64,000 bases of DNA, taken from positions 100,927 through 164,926 of the forward strand of contig JAHLLM010000006.1 in assembly GCA_020444175.1 (NCBI GenBank), written 5' to 3'. Both the position numbers and the translations under genes were made by a program. Below the pieces are notes generated by a model. That model saw only the letters and a list, made by a program, of their open reading frames with translations. It searched no databases and was not told the DNA's origin. This stretch comes from Desulfobulbaceae bacterium (lineage in GTDB: Bacteria > Desulfobacterota > Desulfobulbia > Desulfobulbales > SURF-16). Below are positions 51,877-61,302 of the stretch, in pieces (within the stretch, counting starts at the first letter, position 1; each line of letters opens with the position of its first letter).

Positions 51877-54348
51877 ATGTTTTGCCTTCGGGAGTACCGT
51901 GAACCTGAAAACAGACTGCCTGATTTACTCCCATGGGCGGCTCTTGTTGCCCCAGGTGTCGTCTTACAGAAATCATGTCTTCTTCAAAAGACAATAGCTT
52001 TTCGTGGGCCGGATTTGGCAAGCAGTTCTGATAGTGAACTTCACAGTGCTGTGAGCAGGCTGAACAATGCCTTGAAACGTCTTGGAAGTGGCTGGGCTCT
52101 TTTTTGTGAAGCGCAGCGTTTTGAGGCAAATGACTATCCAGATGCTCACTGGCCGGAAGGGGTTTCCTTGGTCGTTGACCTTGAGAGAAGGCAGCAGTTT
52201 CTGCAAGCCGGCAACCATTTTGAATCCAGTTATTTTCTCACCTTTGTCTATCAACTTCAAAGTGGAGGCGCAAAGAAGATTGAAGCCCTCTTCTTTGAGT
52301 CAGAAGAAGATGATAGCAAGAGCAGAAAGGCTGTTGTCCGGGACAACGAAAGAGATCTCAATTTTTTCACCAGCCAGGTGAAAGAGATAGTCGGCCTTAT
52401 GCAGGGTGTCTTTACTGAAGTATCTGAGCTTGATGATGATCAGACATTAACATATCTTCACAGCACCATTTCCACAAATCGTCATTTTGTCAAAAGTCCG
52501 CCAATACCCATGTATCTTGATGCCTTGCTGCCGGATCAGCCTTTTACTCCAGGACACATTCCCATGCTGGGCGAGCATTTCATGCCAACAATTTCTTTTA
52601 CAGGTTTTCCTAATGAATCCTTTCCTGGTCTTCTGGATGATTTGAATCATTTGGGGGTTCCGTATCGTTGGGGGACTCGTTTTATCTATCTTTCCAAGCA
52701 AGATGCGCAAAAGGAACTTGAGAAGTATCGGAAGCGCTGGTGGCAAAAAAGGAAAACAATCTTCACTCTTATTAAGGAAGAAGCTTCCCAACAGGAGAGT
52801 GCCCTTATCAATTCTGCTGCTGTCAACAAGTCTGCTGATGCTGATGCCGCTCTGCAAGAACTTGGGGAAGACCTGGCAGTTTATGGCTATATGACCGTCA
52901 CTGTCACTGTCTGGGACAGGGAGTTGGAAACAGCAAAAAACAAAATTGAAATGATCCGTAATGTCATTCAATCAAAAGGTTTTACCGTTAAAGAGGAAAC
53001 GTTCAATTCGAAAGAGGCATGGCTTGGGTCGCTCCCCGGCCATGTCTACGCTAACGTCAGGCGTCCGTTGTTGCACACATTGAATCTCGCCCATATTATG
53101 CCGTTGTCAGCTACATGGGCCGGGGATCATGTCAATTCTCATTTGTTGAAAGAGAGCGGGGTGGGGACAAGCCATTTGCTCACATCAACAGTAGGTCAAA
53201 CACCGTTTCATTTGAATCTCAATGTCGGCGATGTCGGCCATACCCTTATTGTCGGACCAACTGGGGCAGGCAAATCAACTCTGCTTTGCCTCCTTGAGTT
53301 GCAATGGCTCAAGTATCCCGGCGCCCAGGTCATTATTTTTGATAAAGACAGAAGCGCACGATCGGCAACTCTTGGCGTTCAGGGCAACATCTTTGAACCT
53401 GGAAATGAGGAAGCCCCTGTCGCATTCCAGCCCCTTGCCGGCATTGACAAAAAAAGTGAGAAAATGTGGGCTGCCGAATTCATCGTAAATCTGCTCAGGG
53501 CTCAGAATTTTAAGGAAACACCGGAGGTAAAAAAAGAGATTCTTTCTGCTTTGGATAACCTTGTTTCCACGCCTCGGATGCAGCGGACGATGACAGTTTT
53601 TTGCAGCTTGGTTCAGGATGTGGATATCAGGAACGCTTTACTTCCTTACACGCTGGAAGGCACATATGGTCAACTTTTCGATGCTGATCATGATGATCTG
53701 CACAGCTCATTCTGGACAATGTTTGAAATGAGATCCCTCATGGATCTAGGGGAGGAGGCCATCATCCCGGCCCTTGATTATCTCTTTCACCGAATTGAAG
53801 GCAGTTTTGACGGCAGGCCGACCCTTCTTGTTCTTGATGAGGCGTGGCTGTTTTTATCTCACCCGGTTTTTGTCACCCGAATCAAAAATTGGCTCAAAAC
53901 ATTACGCAAGAAAAATGCGTATGTCGTCTTTGCATCACAGGAGGTTGCCGATGCAATGGACAGTCCCATTATGTCGACAATCCTTTCAGCCTGTCAGACA
54001 AAAATATTCCTCCCTGATGAGGAAGCGCTCTCTCCGGCAATGATGAAAATGTACGCTGAGTTGGGTTTGAGTGATGCTGAAATCCGCATCATCAGTCAGG
54101 CCCAAAAGAAGCGGCAGTATTACTATCGTTCTGTAAAAGGCAGACGGCTTTTTGATCTGATGCTTGGTCCGGTTGCCCTGACTTTTGCCGGGATGAGCAG
54201 TGAAGAAGACCATCATTTGATGGATCAGCTTGAAAAAGAGTTCTCAGGAGAGCATTTCGCTGAAGAGCTCTTGCTGAGACAGGGGCTTCAAGATGCGGCA
54301 AAACTGGTGAGAGAATTCAGAAAAAGTCATTTGTTAAAAGTTGCATGA
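51877..54348 (+). CDS. trbE: TrbE, VirB4-type ATPase
   Basis: 823 residues from the ATG at 51877 with AGGAGA six bases upstream. CagE/TrbE/VirB N-terminal domain, Walker A LIVGPTGAGKSTLLCLL near residue 460, Walker B LLVLDEAWLFLSHPVF near 655, and VVFASQEVADAM. Membrane-associated ATPase that drives pilus assembly. The bases encoding SHPVFV (53859-53877) contain an iteron-like word; the amino acids are usual for the family at that place. Confidence 0.95.
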   Translation: MFCLREYREPENRLPDLLPWAALVAPGVVLQKSCLLQKTIAFRGPDLASSSDSELHSAVSRLNNALKRLGSGWALFCEAQRFEANDYPDAHWPEGVSLVVDLERRQQFLQAGNHFESSYFLTFVYQLQSGGAKKIEALFFESEEDDSKSRKAVVRDNERDLNFFTSQVKEIVGLMQGVFTEVSELDDDQTLTYLHSTISTNRHFVKSPPIPMYLDALLPDQPFTPGHIPMLGEHFMPTISFTGFPNESFPGLLDDLNHLGVPYRWGTRFIYLSKQDAQKELEKYRKRWWQKRKTIFTLIKEEASQQESALINSAAVNKSADADAALQELGEDLAVYGYMTVTVTVWDRELETAKNKIEMIRNVIQSKGFTVKEETFNSKEAWLGSLPGHVYANVRRPLLHTLNLAHIMPLSATWAGDHVNSHLLKESGVGTSHLLTSTVGQTPFHLNLNVGDVGHTLIVGPTGAGKSTLLCLLELQWLKYPGAQVIIFDKDRSARSATLGVQGNIFEPGNEEAPVAFQPLAGIDKKSEKMWAAEFIVNLLRAQNFKETPEVKKEILSALDNLVSTPRMQRTMTVFCSLVQDVDIRNALLPYTLEGTYGQLFDADHDDLHSSFWTMFEMRSLMDLGEEAIIPALDYLFHRIEGSFDGRPTLLVLDEAWLFLSHPVFVTRIKNWLKTLRKKNAYVVFASQEVADAMDSPIMSTILSACQTKIFLPDEEALSPAMMKMYAELGLSDAEIRIISQAQKKRQYYYRSVKGRRLFDLMLGPVALTFAGMSSEEDHHLMDQLEKEFSGEHFAEELLLRQGLQDAAKLVREFRKSHLLKVA

Positions 54349-54364
54349 GGTTTTGGGAGAACTT

Positions 54365-55123
54365 GTGAAGAGGAAAATTTTTACCCTGATTGTATGCAGT
54401 TTACTTTTTCTCCAGAGTGAGATTGCTTTTTCAACCATGTCTGTCATTGACTCAAGCAATTTGGCCCAGGCTGTCTTGCAAGTAAAAGGACAGATCGAGG
54501 AAATAACCCACTTGGTTGAAAGCCTCAATAATCAGGTCATCCAGATAAGAAACCAGACTACTCAGATTGAAAATCAACGCATTCAGTTGCAGAAACTCAG
54601 CAATGGTGAATGGGGTAGTTACTATGGCCTCTTAAATGACATTGCTGCAGATTCAGCAATGTTGACCGGTCTTCTTGATCAGATTGGATACGGCGGTAAC
54701 ATTGCGACAAAGTGGGGGGACTTATTCCCTGATGACTTTAGCGGAATGACGCTGGGAGAGTGGACAACCTATTTGTCGAGATGGGACAGGATGATCAAAG
54801 ACGTTTCCCAAAATGCGGCACAGTCACAGGGGTGCATAAACAGGGTGCAGGCGAACAGCCGTAAAGCTCAACAGATCCTGGTTAACTCAAACACCTCTGA
54901 CGGAGAGATCGCCCAACTGCAATCCTTGAATCAGATGGCGTCATTAACCCAGGGATCGATGAATGACCTTGTCTCAATGTCAGCCACTATAGGTCGGGTC
55001 ATTTCTTCCGGGGCTGCCCGCGATGCCGCTGAACGGGAAGTACTCAGGGCCGCTGCCGCTGATCTTCGCAAAGATTATGCTGATAAAGGGAGCGCTCCTG
55101 AATCATTAACCGATTTTCCATGA
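54365..55123 (+). CDS. trbJ: TrbJ, VirB5-like pilus protein
   Basis: About 252 residues from the GTG at 54365 with GGGAG five bases upstream; a longer frame starts at 54341. Signal peptide KRKIFTLIVCSLLFLQSEIAFS, then helical coiled-coil-like repeats (VKGQIEEITHLVESLNNQV, IRNQTTQIENQRIQLQKL) and a central GYGGNIATKWGDLFPDDFSG, as in TrbJ proteins. Periplasmic minor pilus component or adhesin. Confidence 0.9.
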   Translation: MKRKIFTLIVCSLLFLQSEIAFSTMSVIDSSNLAQAVLQVKGQIEEITHLVESLNNQVIQIRNQTTQIENQRIQLQKLSNGEWGSYYGLLNDIAADSAMLTGLLDQIGYGGNIATKWGDLFPDDFSGMTLGEWTTYLSRWDRMIKDVSQNAAQSQGCINRVQANSRKAQQILVNSNTSDGEIAQLQSLNQMASLTQGSMNDLVSMSATIGRVISSGAARDAAEREVLRAAAADLRKDYADKGSAPESLTDFP

Positions 55124-55163
55124 AAACTTTTAGGAAGCAAAAGAGAAATATTAAGGAGAAAAA

Positions 55164-55460
55164 ATGAAAAAAATTAAAAACTTGATGAGTCTTGGTTGTG
55201 GTCTGATTTTCTTTTTCATGGCCGCTGGTTGTCAGAGTCAACCACAGGAAAAGGCAGTATTTTCACAACAGGATGTCGAGTTTTTCAAAACCAATGAACA
55301 AGCCAGAAACATAGAAGATCTTCGCTGCAAAGAATTGGCAAAAGCTGAATTTGACCTGGATGAAAAATGTCTCGCCGTAAAAGAAGCTAATCGTCAGCTC
55401 TTGACCAAAAACTATAATTTTAAGGGGAAAGCACCAAAGAAATTAACAGAACTTCCTTAA
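55164..55460 (+). CDS. TrbK/EexN-like entry-exclusion lipoprotein
   Basis: 98 residues; lipoprotein signal with lipobox MAAGC (lipid Cys near 24). The mature region DVEFFKTNEQARNIEDLRC followed by two Cys and AVKEANRQL resembles EexN/TrbK exclusion proteins, which block uptake of the same plasmid. Position between trbJ and trbL is the canonical one for trbK. AAGGAG precedes the ATG. Confidence 0.82.
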   Translation: MKKIKNLMSLGCGLIFFFMAAGCQSQPQEKAVFSQQDVEFFKTNEQARNIEDLRCKELAKAEFDLDEKCLAVKEANRQLLTKNYNFKGKAPKKLTELP

Positions 55461-55475
55461 TATGAGGTTTGTTGA

Positions 55476-56747
55476 ATGGATTTTAATTCATTAACCACAA
55501 CATTAACGAATTTTATAAATGCTTTTAACGGCGGATATTCTCTATTGCTCCCAAGTGTACGTTGGCTGACTGGAACGTTGTTAGCTATAGAGTTGAGCTT
55601 AATCGGCATTTATTGGGCTGTCTCCGGCGGTGAAAGGCTTATCGCTGTAATTAAGAAGCTTTTATTTATTCTCTTTTGGGTGATGTTGGTAGGCTATTTT
55701 GATGTATGGGCAAAAACTTTTGTGAAATCTCTGATCAACGCAGGACTCATTGCCGGTGGCCAATCCGGCAATTACAACCTTCTTCTCGATCCTTCTCGAA
55801 TTGCCGGATACGGGCTTGATGCAACCATGCCCCTCGTCGACAAGCTGCAGGGTATCAGCTTTGATGTCGTCGACGCCATAATCGTTGGCTTTGCATATAT
55901 GCTTATCATGCTCGCTTTTTTGGTCATTGCAATCCAGGTCGTGCTCTGCCAGTTGGAATATTATCTCGTTCTTGTTTTAGCCAGTATTCTGTTGCCTTGG
56001 GGACTTTTAAAACCGACCAAGTTTATCGCGGAAAAAGCGATAGGTGCCATTATTAGCGCTGGTGTGAAATTGATGGTTCTATCATTCATTATCGCTGTTG
56101 CTGATAATGTCCTGAGCAATATTCAGTTTGCCAGTAATACCATCGAATTCAATGAACTCTGGGCTGTTTTTTTGACAACAGGAACAATTGCTTTTCTTGC
56201 CTGGAGTGCACCAGGAATGGCTGCAGGTCTTGTATCTGGGTCACCCAGCCTGACCGCAGGAACCGCTGCCCAGAACATGGCTGCCACAACCGTTGCCGGA
56301 GCTGCCGCAACACAGGCAATTGTCAGTGCCACCAGAGCTGCGGCTAGAGGGGGGAGTACAGTAGGAGCTCTCGGAGCCCAGACTGTTGGCGCCTATCAGA
56401 TGGGCTCTTCAATGGCTTCAACTTTTGATGGGGCAGGGAAGGGCGGTGCCGCTATTGCTGGTATGAAAACGGCCAGCAACTCTCTCATCAGGTCATGCCT
56501 TGGGCCTTCTTTTAACTCAGTTTCAGGTGCGGCAAATCGGAATATGAACATTGGAATGCGTACCGGATATTCAGCAAGTGGCGGAACACTTTCACCTGGA
56601 ATGAAGAATGCGCAGTCAAAAGACATTGCCACTGGAACAGGGAAGGGGAGAAGCGCAGAAAATTGGTCTCATATTGCCGGTAAGATGATGCATGCAACAC
56701 CGCATGAAGCAAGGCCCAGTGGTGGAAGTTCCGGACCGAAATTGTAG
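55476..56747 (+). CDS. trbL: TrbL, VirB6-like channel protein
   Basis: 423 residues; at least five hydrophobic helices in the first ~265 residues (LTGTLLAIELSLIGIYWAVSG, IKKLLFILFWVMLVGYFDVW, IIVGFAYMLIMLAFLVIAI, LEYYLVLVLASILLPWGLL, LMVLSFIIAVADNVL), then an Ala/Gly-rich C-terminal region (AATTVAGAAATQAIVSATRA, GKGGAAIAG) typical of TrbL. Polytopic inner-membrane core of the channel. Confidence 0.92.
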   Translation: MDFNSLTTTLTNFINAFNGGYSLLLPSVRWLTGTLLAIELSLIGIYWAVSGGERLIAVIKKLLFILFWVMLVGYFDVWAKTFVKSLINAGLIAGGQSGNYNLLLDPSRIAGYGLDATMPLVDKLQGISFDVVDAIIVGFAYMLIMLAFLVIAIQVVLCQLEYYLVLVLASILLPWGLLKPTKFIAEKAIGAIISAGVKLMVLSFIIAVADNVLSNIQFASNTIEFNELWAVFLTTGTIAFLAWSAPGMAAGLVSGSPSLTAGTAAQNMAATTVAGAAATQAIVSATRAAARGGSTVGALGAQTVGAYQMGSSMASTFDGAGKGGAAIAGMKTASNSLIRSCLGPSFNSVSGAANRNMNIGMRTGYSASGGTLSPGMKNAQSKDIATGTGKGRSAENWSHIAGKMMHATPHEARPSGGSSGPKL

Positions 56748-56758
56748 AGGTTTACGCA

Positions 56759-57451
56759 ATGAAAAATCGTTCTGAAAAGAATTGGAGACCAGAGGGAGAG
56801 GTCGAAACTCCTTATAAGAAAGCAAAAAAGGAATGGGATGACCGAATGGGGAATGCCATTGTCCAGGCCAGAAACTGGAGGATGATGTGTTTTGCCTTGG
56901 TTCTTCTGATGTTCTTCTGTTGTGGAGGACTCGTCTACGTTGGACAACAGCCCAAACAGGTACCCCATATTGTCGAGGTCAAGGAAGACGGCAGTAGCAG
57001 ATATGTTGGTGATGTCGGCAGATCATGGGAAGAATGGACGCCTAAGGCTTCAAATATTAAGTTCCATCTGCGACGCTTTGTGACAGCCTCAAGGGAAATC
57101 GTTTCTGATCCGGTTGTTATGAAAAAACGGTGGTTTGATGCCTATAGCCTTATCACTCCTGAAGCATCCAAGATATTATCAGCCTGGGTTCAAGACCACG
57201 ATCCTTTTCTGAGAGCGCAAAAGGAGCTGGTGAGCATTGATATTTATTCCATGGTCCCTTTGTCAAAGGAGAGTTGGCAGGTTGATTGGAATGAAACGGT
57301 CAGAAGTGTGAAAGGGAACCAGATAGGTTTGCCAAAGAAATGGAGAGGGATTTTTACCTTGAAGTTTGAACAGCCCAGGACAGCGAAGTTGATGGAGAGC
57401 AACCCTATAGGTCTGTACATAACTGATTTTAGTTGGACCACTATCAACTGA
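56759..57451 (+). CDS. trbF: TrbF, VirB8-like
   Basis: 230 residues; cytoplasmic N-terminus, one membrane helix (MMCFALVLLMFFCCGGLVYV) near 50, periplasmic VirB8 domain with PHIVEVKEDGSSRYVGDV and a C-terminal NPIGLYITDFSWT. Assembly factor of the inner-membrane complex. Confidence 0.92.
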   Translation: MKNRSEKNWRPEGEVETPYKKAKKEWDDRMGNAIVQARNWRMMCFALVLLMFFCCGGLVYVGQQPKQVPHIVEVKEDGSSRYVGDVGRSWEEWTPKASNIKFHLRRFVTASREIVSDPVVMKKRWFDAYSLITPEASKILSAWVQDHDPFLRAQKELVSIDIYSMVPLSKESWQVDWNETVRSVKGNQIGLPKKWRGIFTLKFEQPRTAKLMESNPIGLYITDFSWTTIN

Positions 57452-57468
57452 TTAGCAGATAGGAACAA

Positions 57469-58467
57469 ATGAAAATGAACAAGAAAAGCGTAATTTGTGG
57501 GATGTCCTTTTTGATTTTAACCTCCTGCGCCCACCAACCACTTCACCCGGAATCTGTCACATATGTGGAAGCAACGAAGCTTCCCCCTCTTGAACCTGAG
57601 CAGGTTGTAGTAGAAGTCCCACAACCTATGCCCCTCCCGGGTCAGATGCAGGAACATCCGTTTTTTCGTGAAGATGAAAGAGGGGAGGGGGACCGTGAAT
57701 TGTCTCCGGATAAAGTTATTGAAAACGCTAATGATCATGCTCGTAACAAGCCTGATTCAAATAAGTATTTCAATTCGATAATGCGTTTTGATTATGCAGA
57801 GGGCACGCTTTATCAGGTGTATGCAGCCCCATTGAAATTCACAGATATTCAATTACAGCCAGGGGAGAGGGTCATGGGAGAAGGCCCGATCTGTGGCGAC
57901 ACAGTGCGCTGGGTCATGGGGCAGGGGATAAGTAAAAAGGACGGAGTTGAACAGGAACACATCTACCTGAAGCCAACTGAGCCGAATCTTCATACAACTT
58001 TTACAATTAATACAGATCGGCGAACGTATCATTTAGAAATTCACAGCTTTAAAGATACGTATATGGCGGCCGTCAATTGGCGATATCCCAAGGATGAAGT
58101 GGCAAAGATCCGAAGCAGGATTGAGCGGCGTGAACGTGAGGAGAATTCTGTTACGTCGACGATCGTGTCACTGGATGATGTGGACAACAATTATGATGTG
58201 AAGATCATGAAAGGGCAAGGAGATATAATTAAATGGCTGCCCCAGATGGTCTTTGATGACGGCCATAAGACCTTTATCAAATTCCCCAGGGAAATGCTTG
58301 AAAGGGAAGCGCCGGTTCTCTTTGTCCTGTCCTCTGACGAAGAAACGCAACTGGTCAATTATCGGGTCAAAAACGATTATTACATAGTCGACCGTTTGTT
58401 TACTATGGCGGAGTTGCGGCTTGGACAGAAAAATCAGGATATTGTCCGGATCACTCGGGTCGACTAA
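57469..58467 (+). CDS. trbG: TrbG, VirB9-like outer-membrane lipoprotein
   Basis: 332 residues; signal and lipobox SFLILTSC (lipid Cys near 18). VirB9/CagX-type beta domains: VYAAPLKFTDIQLQPGERV near 118, HIYLKPTEPNLHTTFTINTD, then TFIKFPREMLEREAPVLFVL. Part of the outer-membrane core complex with TrbI. The N-terminal spacer includes an iteron-like base sequence (57546-57561, encoding HPESVT). Confidence 0.92.
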   Translation: MKMNKKSVICGMSFLILTSCAHQPLHPESVTYVEATKLPPLEPEQVVVEVPQPMPLPGQMQEHPFFREDERGEGDRELSPDKVIENANDHARNKPDSNKYFNSIMRFDYAEGTLYQVYAAPLKFTDIQLQPGERVMGEGPICGDTVRWVMGQGISKKDGVEQEHIYLKPTEPNLHTTFTINTDRRTYHLEIHSFKDTYMAAVNWRYPKDEVAKIRSRIERREREENSVTSTIVSLDDVDNNYDVKIMKGQGDIIKWLPQMVFDDGHKTFIKFPREMLEREAPVLFVLSSDEETQLVNYRVKNDYYIVDRLFTMAELRLGQKNQDIVRITRVD

Positions 58468-58481
58468 TTTGTGGGGCGTTT

Positions 58482-59810
58482 ATGATGGATGACAAAGGAA
58501 AAAGGAATGACGGGAACCAGGAAAAGGTTATTGATTATGACCCGCACAAGTCCAAGATTGATCCTGATGATCCTCAGCTTGCAATAACATCACAAACACG
58601 CACAGGAAGAAAAATAAAAAAGAGCAGGGTTTTTGGGGTTGCCGCTGCTTTTGTTGGGCTTCTTCTTATCGCTCTCATAATCGCCTTGCAACCACCCAAG
58701 ATACACCAGGCTATTGCGGAAGTTGAATTGGAAACCAAACAGAAATATGTCCAGGTCCCGGACCTTATTTCCAAGGCGCCGGCCGCTGTTGTTGCTCCAC
58801 TCCAGCCGGAACAAAAAAATATTCCGCAACTTGGTCCAGCACTTCCCGGTGATATCGGGAAAACCATGGTGAAACCACCACTGCATCCCTCTTTACAATC
58901 CACGCCTGTAACGGTTGCACCAACACCGGAAGAGGAGATGCGTAAGCAGAGAGAGCAGAAAGCATATCTCGCCGAAGCTGTTTTCAGGGGAGGCTACAAA
59001 GTTCACTATAATAACGCAGGAATAAGAGACAGCGGAAAAATGAATTCTCAAGGCTCCGATTTACCCAACGCCTTGTTGGACAGTGTTGCAAGTCTTGCCG
59101 GAAACCCCCAGGCTGGAACTGTCCATGATAGTGTCGCTCTCCAGAATATGCAGTCTGAGAAAAGAACCTTCATGGATTCTGCAGCAGGCGAGGGCACAAA
59201 TTACCTGAACAGCCCTTTGACCTGGCCTCGTAGTAAGTATGAAGTCAAGGCCGGTTCCATTATTCCTGTAAGCCTTATTACAGGAATAAACAGTGACCTT
59301 CCCGGAGATATCGTCGGACAGGTCAGGGAAAATGTCTATGATACGGTAACAGGAAATTACCTTTTAATCCCACAGGGCTCACGAGTCATGGCTGATTATG
59401 ATTCTATTGTTACTTATGGTCAGGAACGGGCTCTGGTCTGCTGGAATCGTCTGATCCGGCCGGATGGCACTTCGATTCACCTTGAATGCTCGCCTGGTGT
59501 AGATTTGGCCGGATATGCCGGAGTCAAGGACCAGGTTGATAACCACTGGTTCCGGCTTGTTTCTGGTGTTGTCCTCTCATCTGTCCTGGCCGCCACAACA
59601 ACATTCAGTGAAGGTGATATTGATGGCTATAACCCAACCTGGAGCCAGCAGATGGCCGCAAGCGCAGGAGAGGAGATCAATAATGTCGGCCAGCAGATTA
59701 CCCGAAAGAATCTAAATATCCAGCCCACCCTCAGAATAAGGCCAGGCTTTTCAGTAAATGTTCTGGTTAACAAAGATATGATCCTTCCCCCTTATGAGAG
59801 GGAAGGGTGA
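58482..59810 (+). CDS. trbI: TrbI, VirB10-like
   Basis: 442 residues; cytoplasmic tail, one membrane helix (VFGVAAAFVGLLLIALIIA) near 57, a Pro-rich periplasmic spacer, and the VirB10 beta-barrel with YEVKAGSIIPVSLITGINSD, LIPQGSRVMADYDS, and C-terminal RPGFSVNVLVNKDMIL. Spans both membranes and gates the channel. Confidence 0.95.
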   Translation: MMDDKGKRNDGNQEKVIDYDPHKSKIDPDDPQLAITSQTRTGRKIKKSRVFGVAAAFVGLLLIALIIALQPPKIHQAIAEVELETKQKYVQVPDLISKAPAAVVAPLQPEQKNIPQLGPALPGDIGKTMVKPPLHPSLQSTPVTVAPTPEEEMRKQREQKAYLAEAVFRGGYKVHYNNAGIRDSGKMNSQGSDLPNALLDSVASLAGNPQAGTVHDSVALQNMQSEKRTFMDSAAGEGTNYLNSPLTWPRSKYEVKAGSIIPVSLITGINSDLPGDIVGQVRENVYDTVTGNYLLIPQGSRVMADYDSIVTYGQERALVCWNRLIRPDGTSIHLECSPGVDLAGYAGVKDQVDNHWFRLVSGVVLSSVLAATTTFSEGDIDGYNPTWSQQMAASAGEEINNVGQQITRKNLNIQPTLRIRPGFSVNVLVNKDMILPPYEREG

Positions 59811-59853
59811 TACTTTTGAGCTCAAAAGAAAAATCGTACAAGGATGACGCAAC

Positions 59854-60069
59854 ATGATTGACTTGGATATACCCCAAAAACCAACCTATGTTCAGAAACG
59901 CTTCAAGCTCAATTCAGAAATTGAATCACTCTTTTCTCAGTACCTTGAGGCTGCCCGATCCACCAGAAAAGATCTAACTGAAAGCGAATTACTGGAAGCA
60001 ATTCTTCTCAAACATATTAATAAGGACAGAGCCTTCAAAGACTGGAGAAAGAAGCAGCAGGAGCAGTGA
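59854..60069 (+). CDS. DUF2274-like protein at end of trb operon
   Basis: 71 residues, charged and helical (FSQYLEAARSTRKDLTESEL, LLKHINKDRAFKDWRKKQ). Short DUF2274-type proteins often follow trbI. Possibly a ribbon-helix-helix-like control protein. Marks the end of the trb operon. Confidence 0.7.
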   Translation: MIDLDIPQKPTYVQKRFKLNSEIESLFSQYLEAARSTRKDLTESELLEAILLKHINKDRAFKDWRKKQQEQ

Positions 60070-60163
60070 CTTTTTCATAACCTTTCGTGTATTATCGGTT
60101 GACAATAGTATTGTGTGGCATTAATATGTCTTTATAACGGAAAATCTCGAGAGGGCTATAATT

Positions 60164-60445
60164 TTGATAGATTCCTTCAGGTGCAAAGAAACAAAAAAAG
60201 TTTGGTATCGAAAATTCTCGAAGAAATTTCCACCAGAGATTCAAGGCCGGGCCAGAAGAAAACTTATTGCAATAAGTATTTCTGAATCAATTAACGATTT
60301 AAGAGTGCCACCTTCAAATTTTCTGGAAGTGTTGAAAGATGACCGCAAAGGTCAATACAGCATACGAATTAATGATCAATGGCGTATTTGTTTTGAGTGG
60401 AAAGACGGCAACGCATGTAATGTTGAAATTGTTGATTATCATTAA
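60164..60445 (+). CDS. higB: HigB-like RelE-superfamily toxin
   Basis: 93 residues from a TTG start (AGAGGG nine bases upstream). RelE/HigB fold: RCKETKKVWYRKFSKKFPP, LRVPPSNFLEVLKDDRKGQY, then IRINDQWRICFEWKDG with R-x-R/W and the terminal VEIVDYH carrying the C-terminal His-type residues of Killer-plasmid HigB. Ribosome-dependent mRNA interferase that would stabilise the plasmid. Toxin-first order with the antitoxin 11 bases downstream, as usual for HigBA. Confidence 0.93.
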   Translation: MIDSFRCKETKKVWYRKFSKKFPPEIQGRARRKLIAISISESINDLRVPPSNFLEVLKDDRKGQYSIRINDQWRICFEWKDGNACNVEIVDYH

Positions 60446-60456
60446 GAGGTTCAAAA

Positions 60457-60756
60457 ATGGTAAAAAGAATGATCCCACTGGAACATCCCGGTATATTTTT
60501 GAAAGATGAGTTTATGGAGCCTTTAGGTTTGTCTGCTTATAGAATCTCTAAAGATACTGGAATATCAAATATGGCCTTAAGTGAGATCCTGCGTGGTATA
60601 CGGGGGATCTCCCCAAGGGTAGGAATTCGCTTATCAAAGTATTTTGGTTTGTCAGAGGGATATTTCTCCCGTCTACAGCTTCAATATGACCTTGATCTTG
60701 TTAAAGAAATGGAGGGAGAGGAAGTCGAAAAAATTAAGACACTGGCTGTTGCCTGA
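60457..60756 (+). CDS. higA: HigA-like XRE-family antitoxin
   Basis: 99 residues; helix-turn-helix with HPGIFLKDEFMEPLGLSAYR, ISKDTGISNMALSEILRG and ISPRVGIRLSKYFGLSEGYF, the signature of HigA (VapI). Binds HigB and its own promoter. Ends with an acidic tail EEVEKIKTL. Confidence 0.94.
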   Translation: MVKRMIPLEHPGIFLKDEFMEPLGLSAYRISKDTGISNMALSEILRGIRGISPRVGIRLSKYFGLSEGYFSRLQLQYDLDLVKEMEGEEVEKIKTLAVA

Positions 60757-61107
60757 AACAGGCTGCATTTGAGGTAAATCCCCCCCCCAAAACCACTTCA
60801 TTCAGGAGCTATATTCATCGTAGGGAAATCACCCCGTACCTCGGGGTGATTTTTTGAGAATCAAGATCGATGTAATTTACTTCTTTCCCCAGGGTGAGGT
60901 AAGCGCTTAATCTTGGCAATGCGAAAACCAAGTCAGCGAACAGGCAATTTTCAAAAATTACCGGCCAATTACAAACTTTGTTCCGTCGCAGAACATGTCA
61001 ATAGAGGGCAACTTGGCAATAATGCGAGATAGCATTTGCCAACCTTTAATCACTGGTAGTTTATTTCTTATCTTTATTTTCTTCAGACATCATAGTAAAA
61101 TATGTGC
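60757..61107. other. Intergenic region after higA
   Basis: About 350 bp with the terminator at 60826-60857 and no supported gene; a GC-poor spacer follows up to the small protein at 61108. Confidence 0.5.
60826..60857 (+). terminator. Rho-independent terminator after higA
   Basis: AAATCACCCC (60826-60835) pairs perfectly with GGGGTGATTT (60843-60852), loop GTACCTC, followed by further T to 60855. Confidence 0.85.
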
Positions 61108-61302
61108 ATGAAAAAAACATCACTTCTCCAGACAAATCCTTTTCTGGCAAATAAAAAGCAACGTCATGTCTTAATAGCAAAGACAGTTATTTCGTCATCT
61201 GCAATTGAAGGAGTTCACGCTGCTGCAAAAAAAGCCGTTGAGGAGCAAAACAAAGCTATCCCTGCTTTACAGAGCTCAAAGTCTGCCTCAACACCTCATT
61301 AA
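61108..61302 (+). CDS. Small protein with Fic-inhibitor-like S-x-x-x-E-G motif
   Basis: 64 residues from the ATG at 61108; no clear ribosome site. The N-terminus KTSLLQTNPFLANKKQRHVL and AKTVISSSAIEGVHAAAKK resemble short proteins found beside Fic genes. SSAIEG matches the (S/T)xxxE(G/N) motif by which Fic enzymes are inhibited. It faces the damaged Fic gene in convergent orientation, with the two overlapping by some 45 bp. Possible antitoxin; inference. Confidence 0.5.
   Translation: MKKTSLLQTNPFLANKKQRHVLIAKTVISSSAIEGVHAAAKKAVEEQNKAIPALQSSKSASTPH

Noticed and set aside
53862..53877. Iteron copy in trbE as certain functional site
   Set aside because: The encoded HPVF after the Walker B motif is usual for TrbE, so coding constraint alone may explain it; kept only as part of a wider, testable finding.
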